A stretch of DNA of 64,000 nt, from positions 310,001 through 374,000 of the forward strand of contig NZ_JADQDM010000004.1 of NCBI RefSeq assembly GCF_015694525.1. Reading direction: 5' to 3'. Below the pieces are notes generated by a model. It had not been told where the DNA came from. It worked only from the letters and a program-made list of their open reading frames with translations, and ran no database searches. Source of the DNA: Hymenobacter ruricola (GTDB lineage: Bacteria; Bacteroidota; Bacteroidia; Cytophagales; Hymenobacteraceae). A program made the position numbers and the translations under genes. Below, one piece after another: positions 1 through 8,381 of the stretch; the stretch's first letter is position 1, and each line of letters begins with the position of its first letter.

Positions 1-198
1 AAATGCGACGGTGCCCCGGAAGCTACCGCCGATGTACACATTGCCGGCGGCGTCGGCCGCGCTGCCATAAACCTGCGAAAGGTCGGCGCTGCCGGTGGTG
101 GCCACGGCCAGCTGCCAGGCCGGGGCCTGCGCCCGCGCTGCCGGCCCGGCCAGCCACGAAAGAATCAGGAGCAGCCCGGTTGCGGGCCAGCGGTGCAT
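1..198 (-). CDS. Secreted repeat protein, N-terminal part only (runs off the left edge)
   Basis: Only the first 66 codons are inside the window and the frame stays open to base 1. The start at 198 gives a classic signal peptide (MHRWP, then a leucine-rich core, then ARAQ) followed by APAWQLAV and a DAAGNVYIGGSFRG segment. The same pattern, a signal peptide ending in Q, then APAWQMAL, then DAAGNVYLTGRFVG, begins the complete gene at 337-2124, so the two are paralogues lying head to tail on the same strand. By analogy this should be an exported propeller-like repeat protein with a T9SS tail, but that tail lies outside the window. The function is unknown. Confidence 0.75.
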   Translation of the reverse strand, partial: MHRWPATGLLLILSWLAGPAARAQAPAWQLAVATTGSADLSQVYGSAADAAGNVYIGGSFRGTVAF

Positions 199-283
199 GT
201 TGCGTAAAAAGTAGACGTGCTTCACTAAGCAAAAAGAAAAGCCCGCCACCAATGGCAAGCCCGGCCCAAAGATAGGCGCAACA

Positions 284-313
284 AGAAGCCCCGGCGCGCG
301 CGCCGGGGCTTCT
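284..313 (-). terminator. Perfect 30-bp palindrome, probable terminator of the 337-2124 gene
   Basis: Two 15-base arms (AGAAGCCCCGGCGCG and its exact complement) meet without a loop 24 bases beyond the stop of the upstream minus-strand gene. A real RNA hairpin would open a few central pairs. There is only a weak T-rich tract after it, so factor-independent termination is likely but not certain. Confidence 0.6.
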
Positions 314-336
314 CTGGGCAAGGCAAACAAGCCGGC

Positions 337-2124
337 CTACTCCACCACCAGCGGGCGGGTGGCGGTTTCGGCGCCGGCGCGCACGCGCAGGGCGTAGAGG
401 CCGGGGGCCAGGCCGGTGAGGTTCAACTCGTGGCGCCGGCCGGCGGCGGGCAGGGGCACGGTTTCGGTGCGCACTTGCCGGCCCAGCGCGTCGAGCAACG
501 TGAGGGTGGCCGTGGCGGCGCCGGGCACGGCCGGCAAGCTCACGGCGGTGGTGACGCGGGCCGGGTTGGGGAAGAGGCCGAACGCGGTACCGCGCAGGGC
601 CGAGGTAGCGGCCGTGACCAAGCCGGCGTCTGGGAGGGAGGCCAGGAAGCTGGTGACGTATAGCGGCGACAGAAGGCCAGGATTGATAGCTTGACTGCCA
701 AAGCTGGCATCACCCCCGGCGCCGCCACTCACATACACGGAGGTGCCGCTGCTAGAGATGCCGTTGGCAAAGTCGCGGCCGGGGCCGCCGGCTTGCTGGG
801 CCCAGTCGAAGCGGCTGCTGCTGCCCAGGTCGGTGAGGCGGGCCACGAAAATGTCCGCGCTATAAAAGGTGTTGGGCGTGCTGACGTTGCCGAGGGTGCT
901 GCTGCCAAAACCGGCCTGCGGGCTGAGGAAGGTGCCCGCCACGTATAGCTGGTCGCCGCGCACGGTGATGGCCGTGGCCGAGTCGTTGCCGACGCCCCCG
1001 GCCCGTTGGGCCCACTCGAAGCGGCCGGCGGGGCCCGCATCCGTGAGCTTGGCCACAAACGCGTCGTACTCGCCGGTGCTCACCAGCGCGGTGCTGCCAA
1101 AGGTGGAGGGCGTGTTGGCCGGCATCGCCGAGCTGCTGCCGCTATAGGTTCCAAAAACCCCCGCCAGGTAAATGCTTGAGCCGCTCACGGCCATGTCCAT
1201 CGGTATCTCGTGGGCCATGCCCCCCGCCTGCTGCACCCAGGTGAAAGTGGCGCTGGTGCCGGCATCCGTTAGTTTCGCCACGTACAAATCGGCGGTATTT
1301 CTGCCCAGGGTAGTGTTGGGGTTGGTTAAGGTAGTCGAGCCGAATGTCATACTAGCACTCTCAAAGCGCCCGGTGACGTAAACTGCCGCCCCCTGAACGG
1401 CCAGCGCCGTAGGCCAGCTGTTGAATTCTGCCGGGCCTCCGAACTGCCGGGCCCAATTGTAGGCAACCCCCGGGCCGGTGTCGGTAAGACGGCTGACGAA
1501 GCTGCCGCCCAGCTGGCCCGCGTTGGTCAGCGTGATGCTGCCGAAGTGCGCCGTGGGGTAGAAAGACCCCGTGGCATACAAGCTGGTGCCAGCCGCCGCC
1601 AGCGCCGCTATGCCAAAATCGGTGCGCTCTATCCACGCAAAGTCCGCCCGGTTGCCCATATCAGCAAGCTTGGCAATGAAGCCGCCGTCGGCGAAGGCCG
1701 CGGAAACGGGCAGGCCAAACGTGGCATTACCGGTTACGCTCCCGGCGATGTACACATTCGAGCCGCTCACCGCAATGGCCGTGACGAAGTTGTAGCTGCT
1801 ACCGCCCGCGCGTTGCGCCCACACAAACCCGTTGCTGGCCGGGCTCCACTTGGCCACAAACAGCTCCGGGTTGCCGGCGGCACTCGTGAGGGTGGTGGCG
1901 CCAAAGCGGGCGGTTCCCACAAACCGCCCCGTTAGGTAAACATTGCCCGCCGCATCCGTCACGGTGGTGGCCACTTTGTAGTGAGGGCTGTAATCGGCCG
2001 GGGCCGCCGACAGCGCCATTTGCCAGGCCGGCGCCTGGGCAAAAGCCGCGGCGTTGGCCAGCAGCAATAACAACAGCAGGCCGGCCAGGTGCCGGCCGCG
2101 GGCGAGTGCGGAAAGGTGTTTCAT
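337..2124 (-). CDS. Secreted propeller-like repeat protein with T9SS type A sorting domain
   Basis: The protein has 595 residues from the start at 2124, which gives a signal peptide (MKHLSALARG, a run of seven leucines, cut after AFA-Q near residue 29). An upstream start at 2190 was rejected because it would lie inside the terminator of the preceding gene. The body consists of about seven copies of a 50-70 residue unit with the pattern FVAKLTDAG...FxWAQxAGG...AIAVSGSxVYxAGxFxGxxxFGSTTL, as in SBBP-type beta-propellers, so a seven-bladed propeller is plausible. The last 75 residues (from FGLFPNPA) form a T9SS type A C-terminal sorting domain, so the protein should cross the outer membrane and be anchored or released outside. 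The paralogue at 1-198 follows downstream. The ligand is unknown. Confidence 0.88.
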   Translation of the reverse strand: MKHLSALARGRHLAGLLLLLLLANAAAFAQAPAWQMALSAAPADYSPHYKVATTVTDAAGNVYLTGRFVGTARFGATTLTSAAGNPELFVAKWSPASNGFVWAQRAGGSSYNFVTAIAVSGSNVYIAGSVTGNATFGLPVSAAFADGGFIAKLADMGNRADFAWIERTDFGIAALAAAGTSLYATGSFYPTAHFGSITLTNAGQLGGSFVSRLTDTGPGVAYNWARQFGGPAEFNSWPTALAVQGAAVYVTGRFESASMTFGSTTLTNPNTTLGRNTADLYVAKLTDAGTSATFTWVQQAGGMAHEIPMDMAVSGSSIYLAGVFGTYSGSSSAMPANTPSTFGSTALVSTGEYDAFVAKLTDAGPAGRFEWAQRAGGVGNDSATAITVRGDQLYVAGTFLSPQAGFGSSTLGNVSTPNTFYSADIFVARLTDLGSSSRFDWAQQAGGPGRDFANGISSSGTSVYVSGGAGGDASFGSQAINPGLLSPLYVTSFLASLPDAGLVTAATSALRGTAFGLFPNPARVTTAVSLPAVPGAATATLTLLDALGRQVRTETVPLPAAGRRHELNLTGLAPGLYALRVRAGAETATRPLVVE

Positions 2125-2150
2125 CCCAACGTGCTTTGGAAAGGAAAAAG

Positions 2151-2183
2151 AAGAGGCCCCGACGCGGAGCATCGGGGCCTCTT
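2151..2183 (-). terminator. Rho-independent terminator after the M13 peptidase gene
   Basis: On the minus strand a 12-bp stem (AAGAGGCCCCGA with its complement, loop of about 9) is followed by CTTTTTCC. It lies between the M13 gene and the propeller gene and supports the start of the latter at 2124. Confidence 0.8.
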
Positions 2184-2219
2184 GCGGCAAGGATTAAGCC
2201 ATTAAAGCAACGGAAGCAG

Positions 2220-4328
2220 CTACCAAATCACGGCCCTATCGGCCGGCTTCCGAATCATCTTGTCGCCCTCCTGGCACCCAAACGCCTGCTGAAACTGCGG
2301 CATGTTCATCAGCGGGCCGATGGTGCGGTACTGGCCGGGCGAGTGCGGGTCGGTGGCGATTTGCTGGCGCAGGGCCTCGGGCCGGATGTTCTGGCGGCGC
2401 AACTGCGCCCAGCTCAGAAAGTAGCGCTGCTCGGGCGTGAAGCCGTCGAACTTCGGGCGCGGGCCGCTGCCGTAGCGCTGCTGGAGTTGCTTCTGCAGGG
2501 CGCCGTACACCACCGTGAGGCCGGCGAAATCGGCCAGGTTTTCGCCCATCGTCAGCTGCCCGTTCACGTGCACCGAGTCCAGGGGCGAAAAAGCGTCGTA
2601 CTGCCGGCCCACCACGGCGGCGCGCTTCGTAAACTCGGCCGCGTCCTGCGGCGTCCACCAGTCGCGCAGGTTGCCCTCGGCGTCGTACTGCCGGCCCTGG
2701 TCGTCGAAGCCGTGGGTCATTTCGTGGCCCATCACCCCGCCAATGGCGCCGTAGTTGATGGCGTCGTCGGCCTTGGGGTCGAAGAAGGGCGGCTGCAGGT
2801 AGCCGGCCGGAAACACGATTTCGTTCATCGGCGGGTTGTAGTAGGCGTTGATGGTGGGCGGCGTCATGCCCCACTCGTTGCGGTCGATGGGCTGGCCCAG
2901 GTGGGCGGCCTCGCGGCGGCGCTCCCACTGCCGCGCCGCCAGCACGTTCCTCAGGTAGCTTTCGCGGGTGATTTTCAGGGTCGAATAATCTTTCCACACG
3001 TCGGGGTAGCCGATTTTCACGCGCAGGGCGTTCAGCTTTTTCAGGGCCTCGGCCTTGGTGGGCGCGCTCATCCAGGTGTTGGTCTGGATGTGCTCGGCCA
3101 TGCTGGCCTTGATGTTGTTCACCATTTCCAGGGCCTTGGCCTTGGCCGCGGGCGGGAAGGCCTGGTCCACGTACAACTGCCCGAAGGCCTCGCCCAGGGT
3201 CTGGTCGGTCACGGCTTGCATGCGTTTCCAGCGGGTGGCCTGCTGCTTGGCGCCGGTCAGGGCCTGGTTGTAGCGGAAGGCGGCCTCGGCGTAGGGCGTG
3301 GGCAGGGCCGCGGCGGAGCTGCGCAGCAAGTGCCAGCGCAGGTAGGCCTTGAGGTCGGGCACGCTCTCGGTCTTCAGCACGGCGTTCACCTCGTCGAAAA
3401 ACGCCGGCTGGCCGATGATGATTTCCTGCGCTTTGCCCATCTGCAAGCCCGCCAGCAGGCCCTTGGGGTCGAGCGTCGGGTAGCGCTTCTGGGCGGCGGC
3501 CACGGTCAGCTTGTTGTAGTTGGCCTGCGGGTCGCGCAACTCCACGGGCGTGCGCGAGGCCTTGGCCAGCCGCGTTTCGATGCGCTCCACGGTGGCCGCG
3601 TCGAGCTGGGCCACCACCGGGGCGGCACCCTGCAGCTCAAACAGCTGCTTCACGTAGGTGCGATAGGCCGTTTTCACCTTCTCGGTGCGCGCGTCGGTCT
3701 TGAAGTAGAACTCCCGGTTGGGCAGCGTGAGGCCGCCCTGGTTCATCTGCACGGCGTACTGCGACGTGTTTTTCTCGTCCACGTCCACCCCAATGCGGAA
3801 AAACACGCCCAGGCCCAACTCCTGCAAGTGAATGATTTCGGCGCGCAGGGTGGCCGCGTCGCGCACGGCGGCCACGCGGTCCAGCTCCGGCTTCAGCGGC
3901 GCCAGGCCGGCCCGGTCGATGGCCGCCGTGTCCATGGCCGCGGCGTAGAAGTCGCCCACTTTCTGCAGGTTCGAGCCGGGCGTGGCGTTGCGGTTGGCCG
4001 CCGCGTCTTCCAGAATTTTGCGCAGCAAGTCCTGCGTGCGGTTGCCGAGCAGGTTGCGCGGCCCCCAGCTGCTGGCGTAGCTCGGCACGGGGTTACTCCG
4101 CAGCCAGTTGCCGCCCGAAAACTGAAAGAAGTCGTCGCAGGGATTCACCGAGCGGTCAATATCAGCCATGTCCAGCCCCACGCCTTTCGGGTCGTTGGGC
4201 GCGGAGGACGCGGCCACCACGGGCGCCGCGGTGGGAGTGGTGGTGGCCACAGCGGCGGGCTTGGTGCCGGCGCAACTGGCCAGTGCCAGGGCCGCCGCCA
4301 GCCAGGGGCGGGAGGAGAAGTTGTTCAT
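2220..4328 (-). CDS. pepO: M13 family (neprilysin/PepO-like) zinc metallopeptidase, lipoprotein
   Basis: This 702-residue protein has the full length of the family. It begins with a lipoprotein signal (MNNFSS, hydrophobic core, ALAS-C with the lipid-accepting Cys at 19), so it should sit in the envelope facing the periplasm or outside. The N-terminal M13 domain follows (NPCDDFFQFSGGNW near residue 62). The catalytic domain has HEMTH at 535-539 preceded by GVMG, and ENLAD at 596-600 supplies the third zinc ligand and the supporting Asp. The C-terminal half contains NAYYNPPMNEIVFPAGYLQPPFF, typical of the family. M13 enzymes cleave oligopeptides; no natural substrate can be named. The gene is monocistronic with terminators on both sides. 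Confidence 0.95.
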   Translation of the reverse strand: MNNFSSRPWLAAALALASCAGTKPAAVATTTPTAAPVVAASSAPNDPKGVGLDMADIDRSVNPCDDFFQFSGGNWLRSNPVPSYASSWGPRNLLGNRTQDLLRKILEDAAANRNATPGSNLQKVGDFYAAAMDTAAIDRAGLAPLKPELDRVAAVRDAATLRAEIIHLQELGLGVFFRIGVDVDEKNTSQYAVQMNQGGLTLPNREFYFKTDARTEKVKTAYRTYVKQLFELQGAAPVVAQLDAATVERIETRLAKASRTPVELRDPQANYNKLTVAAAQKRYPTLDPKGLLAGLQMGKAQEIIIGQPAFFDEVNAVLKTESVPDLKAYLRWHLLRSSAAALPTPYAEAAFRYNQALTGAKQQATRWKRMQAVTDQTLGEAFGQLYVDQAFPPAAKAKALEMVNNIKASMAEHIQTNTWMSAPTKAEALKKLNALRVKIGYPDVWKDYSTLKITRESYLRNVLAARQWERRREAAHLGQPIDRNEWGMTPPTINAYYNPPMNEIVFPAGYLQPPFFDPKADDAINYGAIGGVMGHEMTHGFDDQGRQYDAEGNLRDWWTPQDAAEFTKRAAVVGRQYDAFSPLDSVHVNGQLTMGENLADFAGLTVVYGALQKQLQQRYGSGPRPKFDGFTPEQRYFLSWAQLRRQNIRPEALRQQIATDPHSPGQYRTIGPLMNMPQFQQAFGCQEGDKMIRKPADRAVIW

Positions 4329-4399
4329 AAAAACGAAGCGTTGCGTTCACACAAAAGAGCAACAAAGAAGCCACGCGGCCGCGCAAGCTGCATCCGGGG

Positions 4400-4441
4400 A
4401 ACAAAAAAGCCGCTTCCGAAATTGGCAGCGGCTTTTTTGTT
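4400..4441 (-). terminator. Strong terminator after the M56 peptidase gene
   Basis: A 15-bp perfect stem (AACAAAAAAGCCGCT and its complement, loop of 12) ends in a T run on either strand. It lies 48 bases past the stop of the M56 gene, between it and the M13 gene, and closes the blaI-M56 transcription unit. Confidence 0.85.
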
Positions 4442-4488
4442 CTCTGGATGCAACTTGGTACGGCGGCGCAACGCATGGCGCTGCTGCT

Positions 4489-5889
4489 TTACAGCTTTAC
4501 CGCATTCCCTTTGTCGTCGAAGTAGGCATAGTGCGGCCGGCGGCCTTCGGCCAAATGCACCTTGTACGTCACCCCCAAGCCCGTGGGCGGGTGGTTCAGC
4601 TTGGTGACTTCGATAATGCGCGAGTTGGGGTAGTTTTTAGTGATAAAGGCCAACGCCGCGGGCGTGAGCACGTTCACTTCGGCCTCCGTTTCGGTGTCTG
4701 CCGCCTCTACCCGCGCGTTGAAAGCCTTCACATCGGCGCGGTTCTGGTTCTGCTTCGTGGTGATGGCCATCACGTATTCGTCCTGCGGGTTGCCGGAGAA
4801 TTTTCGGGCGTTATCGCCTTTCAGTGGCGTGATAAATGCCACGTTGTCCGCGCCCAGTTTAATTACCTCCGCCACGGTGCTCACCTTGCCGTCGATGTAG
4901 TGCGTGACGGGCTCAGGCCGGGTATCTGGCAGGGTGGGCGCGGCCGTTTTGCGTTGGGACGAGGCGGCCGGGCGGGCGCCCTGGGCCCGGGCCCCGGAGT
5001 AGCCCAACGCCAGGGCCAGCACCAGCGGCCCGGCCACGAAATAGCGGGCCAGCTGTCCGGTCGAAGAATGCGGTTGGTTCATCATGGCAACACGGTTTTT
5101 GAGGGTGAGAAAAGTGAAATGCGATACTAAAGCCGGCCCCGCCGCGCCCTGGCTCAGGCGCAGCAGGCTGTATTGGTAGGCGCGCCGGTCGAGGCCGGCG
5201 GCGAGCACGGCGTGGTCGGCCAGGTATTCGAGGTTGTCGAGCAGGGCGCGGCGCAGCAGCCAGGCCGCCGGGTTGCACCACGCCGCCGCCTGCGCCACCT
5301 GGGCCAGCAGCACGTCCAGGGTGTGCCACTGGCGCACGTGCACCTGCTCGTGGCGCAGCACGGCCGCCAGCTCGGCCGCCGGGTGCCGGGCCGGGTTCAG
5401 GTAAATGGTCGAGCCGAAGGAAAACGGGCTCACCTCGCCCGGCAGCGCCCGCACCGGCACCCCGCCCACCACGGCCGGCCGCGAGGTGCGCCGCAGCCGC
5501 CCCAGCGACAGCAGCTGCACCAGCAGCCGCAGCAGCCCCACCGCGGCCCCCGCCGCGTACACGGCCAGCACCACCGCGCTCCAGTCGATGGGCGTTTCGG
5601 CCGGGGCTGCTACGGCGGTCGGACCTGCCTGCGGCGTCCCGGCCCCGGCCGTAGTTTGCGGCAGCAGCACCGCCACCGCGGTGGCCACGGCCGGCGCCTC
5701 CAGCGGTGGCAGCAGCGCCGGCACCGGCAGCGCCGGGTACACCGCCGAAAACAGCAGCGCAAACACCAGATAAACCCGATTCAGCGTGAAAAATGTGAGC
5801 CGGCGCAGCAGCCCGAAATACGCCAGCGCAAACAGCAGCAGCGCGCCGTTGGCCTTTAGCAGATACAGCAACGTGGGCGAGAGCGGCAT
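4489..5889 (-). CDS. BlaR1/MecR1-type M56 sensor metallopeptidase
   Basis: The 466-residue membrane protein starts with three or more hydrophobic segments (LLYLLKANGALLLFALAYFGLL; the stretch after RVYLVFALLF; and WSAVVLAVYAAGAAVGLLRLL). They are followed by the M56 zinc motif HEQVH at 180-184 in the context AVLRHEQVHVRQWH. A further membrane segment (FVAGPLVLALALGY) precedes a C-terminal part of about 160 residues that should be extracytoplasmic. No penicillin-binding transpeptidase domain is visible, as usual in Bacteroidota members, so the signal is unknown. By family, signal binding activates intramembrane proteolysis that removes the BlaI-type repressor encoded just upstream. The start codon lies 2 bases after the repressor stop, so the two are co-transcribed. 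Confidence 0.92.
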   Translation of the reverse strand: MPLSPTLLYLLKANGALLLFALAYFGLLRRLTFFTLNRVYLVFALLFSAVYPALPVPALLPPLEAPAVATAVAVLLPQTTAGAGTPQAGPTAVAAPAETPIDWSAVVLAVYAAGAAVGLLRLLVQLLSLGRLRRTSRPAVVGGVPVRALPGEVSPFSFGSTIYLNPARHPAAELAAVLRHEQVHVRQWHTLDVLLAQVAQAAAWCNPAAWLLRRALLDNLEYLADHAVLAAGLDRRAYQYSLLRLSQGAAGPALVSHFTFLTLKNRVAMMNQPHSSTGQLARYFVAGPLVLALALGYSGARAQGARPAASSQRKTAAPTLPDTRPEPVTHYIDGKVSTVAEVIKLGADNVAFITPLKGDNARKFSGNPQDEYVMAITTKQNQNRADVKAFNARVEAADTETEAEVNVLTPAALAFITKNYPNSRIIEVTKLNHPPTGLGVTYKVHLAEGRRPHYAYFDDKGNAVKL

Positions 5890-5891
5890 GG

Positions 5892-6260
5892 CTATTCGGG
5901 CTTTTTGCTTTCGATGAGCTTAATAATCTCTTGCAAATCCTCCGCGCTGACCTTGTTTTCCTGCGCGAAAAACGACACCAACTCCTTATAGGAATTCTGG
6001 AAGTGCTGCTTCACCAGCGTGCCCAGGGAGCGGCGCTGGTAGTCGTCGGCCGTCACCACGGGCACGAAGCGGTAAGAGTTGCCCAGCTTTTCGGCGCGCA
6101 CGTAGCCCTTGCGCTCCAAATTGCGCAGGGTGCTGGCCAGCGTCGTGTAGGGCGGCCGCGGTTCGGGCAACTGGTCGAGCACGTCTTTCACAAAGCCGCC
6201 ACCGGGCAGCGGCCACAGCACGCGCAGGGCGTCTTCTTCGGGTTGGGTAAGGCGTTCCAT
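5892..6260 (-). CDS. blaI: BlaI/MecI-type transcriptional repressor
   Basis: The 122-residue protein is of normal BlaI length. It reads MERLTQPEEDALRVLWPL, then a winged-helix segment (PYTTLASTLRNLERKGYVRAEKLGNSYRFVP) and a helical C-terminal dimerisation part. BlaI proteins bind dyads as dimers and are inactivated by the partner M56 protease. Here the partner starts 2 bases downstream, and two identical-format dyads lie in the promoter, so autoregulation is strongly suggested. The start at 6260 is chosen because the frame upstream runs through the operators. Whether the targets include genes outside the operon, such as a beta-lactamase, cannot be seen; none is present in the window. Confidence 0.93.
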   Translation of the reverse strand: MERLTQPEEDALRVLWPLPGGGFVKDVLDQLPEPRPPYTTLASTLRNLERKGYVRAEKLGNSYRFVPVVTADDYQRRSLGTLVKQHFQNSYKELVSFFAQENKVSAEDLQEIIKLIESKKPE

Positions 6261-6270
6261 AGTTTGGTTA

Positions 6271-6285
6271 TACGATGATGTCGTA
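6271..6285 (-). promoter_or_regulatory. Putative BlaI operator 1 (TACGA-N5-TCGTA)
   Basis: Perfect dyad TACGATGATGTCGTA, 11 bases upstream of the blaI start codon and overlapping the predicted transcription start. It shares the arm sequence and spacing of the dyad at 6290-6304. The resemblance to the classical TACA/TGTA BlaI/MecI site is in format, not in exact bases. Confidence 0.7.
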
Positions 6286-6313
6286 AATCTACGAATTTTT
6301 CGTAATTCCCAAA
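6284..6313 (-). promoter_or_regulatory. Predicted Bacteroidota promoter of blaI-M56
   Basis: On the minus strand TTTG (6313-6310) is followed after 18 bases by TAGATTTA (6291-6284), one base away from the TAnnTTTG -7 consensus. The predicted start of transcription is near 6278, the centre of operator 1. Operator 2 fills the spacer. Confidence 0.6.
6290..6304 (-). promoter_or_regulatory. Putative BlaI operator 2 (TACGA-N5-TCGTA)
   Basis: Second perfect dyad (TACGAATTTTTCGTA), 19 bases centre to centre from operator 1, close to two helical turns. It lies between the -33 and -7 boxes, a placement where a bound repressor would block RNA polymerase. Confidence 0.7.
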
Positions 6314-6344
6314 CGGGCTGGGTAGAAAATTGTTGTGGTAGAAA

Positions 6345-6377
6345 CAAAAAAGCCTCTCCACGAACTGGAAAGGCTTT
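6345..6377 (-). terminator. Terminator after the 6428-6862 gene
   Basis: On the minus strand the stem AAAGCCTTTCCA/TGGAGAGGCTTT (one mismatch, loop of 5) runs into TTTTTTG. A second GC-rich hairpin (GCCGCCGC arms, 6392-6427) lies between it and the stop codon. Confidence 0.75.
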
Positions 6378-6427
6378 AATTGCTGAAAAAATAGCCGCCG
6401 CACCCCAGGCCGAAGCTGCCGCGGCGG

Positions 6428-6862
6428 CTAATGCACCTTGTCTGTCTGCTGAATCTGGAGCCAGCGAATGGCCGCGCCTTCGTCGCCGAAAAAGGACGTG
6501 GCGAAGGGCTTGCCGTCGTAGGCCTCGGCGGGCACGTAGCCGGGCTGTTTCACGATGGACTCGTGCAGCGCCGGGCCCACCAGGTAGGCGATGTAGAGCC
6601 GCCCGCCCAGCCGCTGCGCCATGTCGGGGAAAAACTTGGTGAGCAGCCATTCCGTCGTCGACGGGTCGTTCACGGTGCGGCGGCGAATGTCCTGCAGCCA
6701 GAAACGGGCATTTTTGGCCAGCGCTTGGTCGGTCATTTGCTGGTACACGGCCGGCAGCTCGCGCGGGTCGGGCTGGTAGCCCCAGCGCCCCACCAAGATG
6801 TCGAGGTCGTCGCGGTACAGAAATTCGATAAGTGGCGTGGGTATTTCCGAGGTCATAGGCAA
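6428..6862 (-). CDS. Small conserved-looking cytosolic protein, function unknown
   Basis: The 144-residue soluble protein has no signal peptide and no membrane segment. The segments LYRDDLDILVGRWGYQPDP, GGRLYIAYLVGPALHESIV and the ending ATSFFGDEGAAIRWLQIQ suggest a compact alpha/beta fold. The last element, a strand then F-x-D-E-x-A-A-x-x-W-L, resembles the end of SpoIIAA/STAS-like small domains, but the match is only by eye. The start could be 6862 or the second Met at 6856. It is transcribed alone, with a terminator behind it and 57 bases separating it from the exporter gene upstream. No function is proposed. Confidence 0.75.
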   Translation of the reverse strand: MPMTSEIPTPLIEFLYRDDLDILVGRWGYQPDPRELPAVYQQMTDQALAKNARFWLQDIRRRTVNDPSTTEWLLTKFFPDMAQRLGGRLYIAYLVGPALHESIVKQPGYVPAEAYDGKPFATSFFGDEGAAIRWLQIQQTDKVH

Positions 6863-6919
6863 TAAAAGGCAGCGGTTGGCAAAGTACGCAAGCGGCCCTT
6901 ATTTGGCTCGAACTAGCGA

Positions 6920-8176
6920 CTAATGAGCCGGCATGGCCTCGGAGGCAGGCCGTGGAGCCTCCACTGGCGGGTGCCGGCGCAGGGAACGCGCCGCCAGCAG
7001 CGCACTGGCCAGCGCCAGCAGCGCCCCCAGCAAAAACGGCGCCCCCGGAAAGTGCACCGGCCCGCCTTCCTTGGTGAAAAACCGGAACAGGCCGGTCATC
7101 AGCAGCGGGCCCACCACGCCGGTGGCGCTCATCAGGCTGGTGAGGGCGCCCTGCAGCTCGCCCTGCTCGTTGGCCGGCACCTGGCCCGACACGGCGCTTT
7201 GCAGCGCCGGCCCCGCGATGCCGCCCAGGCAGTAGGGCGCCAGAAACGCCAGCATCAGCCAGCCGCTGGGGGCGAAGGCAAACAGCACCAGGCCCAGCGT
7301 GTAGCACAGCAGGCCCGCCGTAATGGCCCGGGCCACGCCCAGCTTCGGGATGGCCACGCGCACCAGCCCGCCCTGCACCAGCCCCGAAAACAAGCCCACC
7401 ACGCCCAGCGAGATGCCCACCATGCGCTCGGTCCAGCCAAACTTCAGCTCCGTGTAAAATGTCCACACCGACTGCACCGACGAGCCCGCCAGGTAAATCA
7501 GCAGCAGCGAGGCCACCAGGCCCAGCATGGCCGGGTAGCGCCCCAGCCGCAGCAGCGAGGCCAGCGGGTTGGCCCGCGCCCACTCAAACGGCCGCCGCTT
7601 TTCCGGCGCCAGCGACTCGGGCAGCACCAGCAGGCCGTACAGGAAGTTGCACAAACTCAGGCCCGCCGCCACCATAAACGGCACCCGCGAGCCGTAGTCG
7701 GCCAGCAGCCCGCCCAGCGCCGGCCCGATGATGAACCCGATGCCAAACGCCGCGCCCACCATGCCGAAGTTCTGGGCCCGGTTTTCGGGCGTGCTGATGT
7801 CGGCGATGTAGGCCGTGGCCGTGGTGAAGCTGGCCCCGGTCATGCCCGCAATCACGCGGCCCACAAACAGCCAGGCCAGGGTGGGGGCAAAGCTCAAGAA
7901 AATGTAGTCGAGCCCCAGGCCCAGCAGCGCGGCCAGCAGCACCGGCCGCCGCCCCAGCTTGTCGCTGAGCCCGCCCATCACCGGCGCAAAGCAAAACTGG
8001 GCCCCGGCGTAGGCAAACGTGAGCCAGCCCGAATACACCGCCGCCTGGCTCAGCCCCTCGCCCGTGAGCTGCCGGATGAGCGTGGGCACCACCGGAATGA
8101 TGATGCCGAGCCCGCTGACGTCAATCAGCAGCGTGACGAAAATGAACCCCAGGGCAGGCGAGCGTTGCGACGGCAT
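6920..8176 (-). CDS. MFS exporter of the TetA (TCR) type
   Basis: From the start at 8176 the protein has about 418 residues and twelve hydrophobic segments, the usual size for DHA1 drug:proton antiporters. It carries the loop 2-3 motif A (GGLSDKLGRRPVLL) and a motif-C-like stretch in helix 5 (GIGFIIGPALGG), plus RVIAGMTGASFTTATAYIADIS, which is close to the TetA family. A Met nine codons upstream (8203) is possible but less likely. The family exports tetracyclines, phenicols or other small drugs; the substrate here cannot be told. CATCTTTG on the coding strand at 8208-8201 is one base off the -7 consensus and would give a very short leader. Confidence 0.9.
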   Translation of the reverse strand: MPSQRSPALGFIFVTLLIDVSGLGIIIPVVPTLIRQLTGEGLSQAAVYSGWLTFAYAGAQFCFAPVMGGLSDKLGRRPVLLAALLGLGLDYIFLSFAPTLAWLFVGRVIAGMTGASFTTATAYIADISTPENRAQNFGMVGAAFGIGFIIGPALGGLLADYGSRVPFMVAAGLSLCNFLYGLLVLPESLAPEKRRPFEWARANPLASLLRLGRYPAMLGLVASLLLIYLAGSSVQSVWTFYTELKFGWTERMVGISLGVVGLFSGLVQGGLVRVAIPKLGVARAITAGLLCYTLGLVLFAFAPSGWLMLAFLAPYCLGGIAGPALQSAVSGQVPANEQGELQGALTSLMSATGVVGPLLMTGLFRFFTKEGGPVHFPGAPFLLGALLALASALLAARSLRRHPPVEAPRPASEAMPAH

Positions 8177-8381
8177 AACACAAATTGCTAAATACGCTAG
8201 CAAAGATGGGGGATTATGCTGATATCTGCTTGCTTTAGTACGTCGGCCGTACCGGTTTGGCCAGGCCGTATGCTACGGTATTTGGGAGCGGGCGCTATCC
8301 ATTTGTCGGCCGTTGGCGTATGAGGCGCACGGCCGTGCAGTCGGCTTTTTCTTTCGACCTTCTTCACTTGAACTCCTAGCC

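Noticed and set aside
2106..4607. 833-residue open frame on the plus strand opposite the M13 gene
   Set aside because: It is a mirror of a certain coding region in GC-rich DNA, with Gly/His/Arg/Val-rich composition and no domain.
5892..7583. A 563-residue frame that would fuse blaI to a long N-terminal part
   Set aside because: The extra part crosses the operators, two terminators and other coding frames. The BlaI fold begins at 6260.
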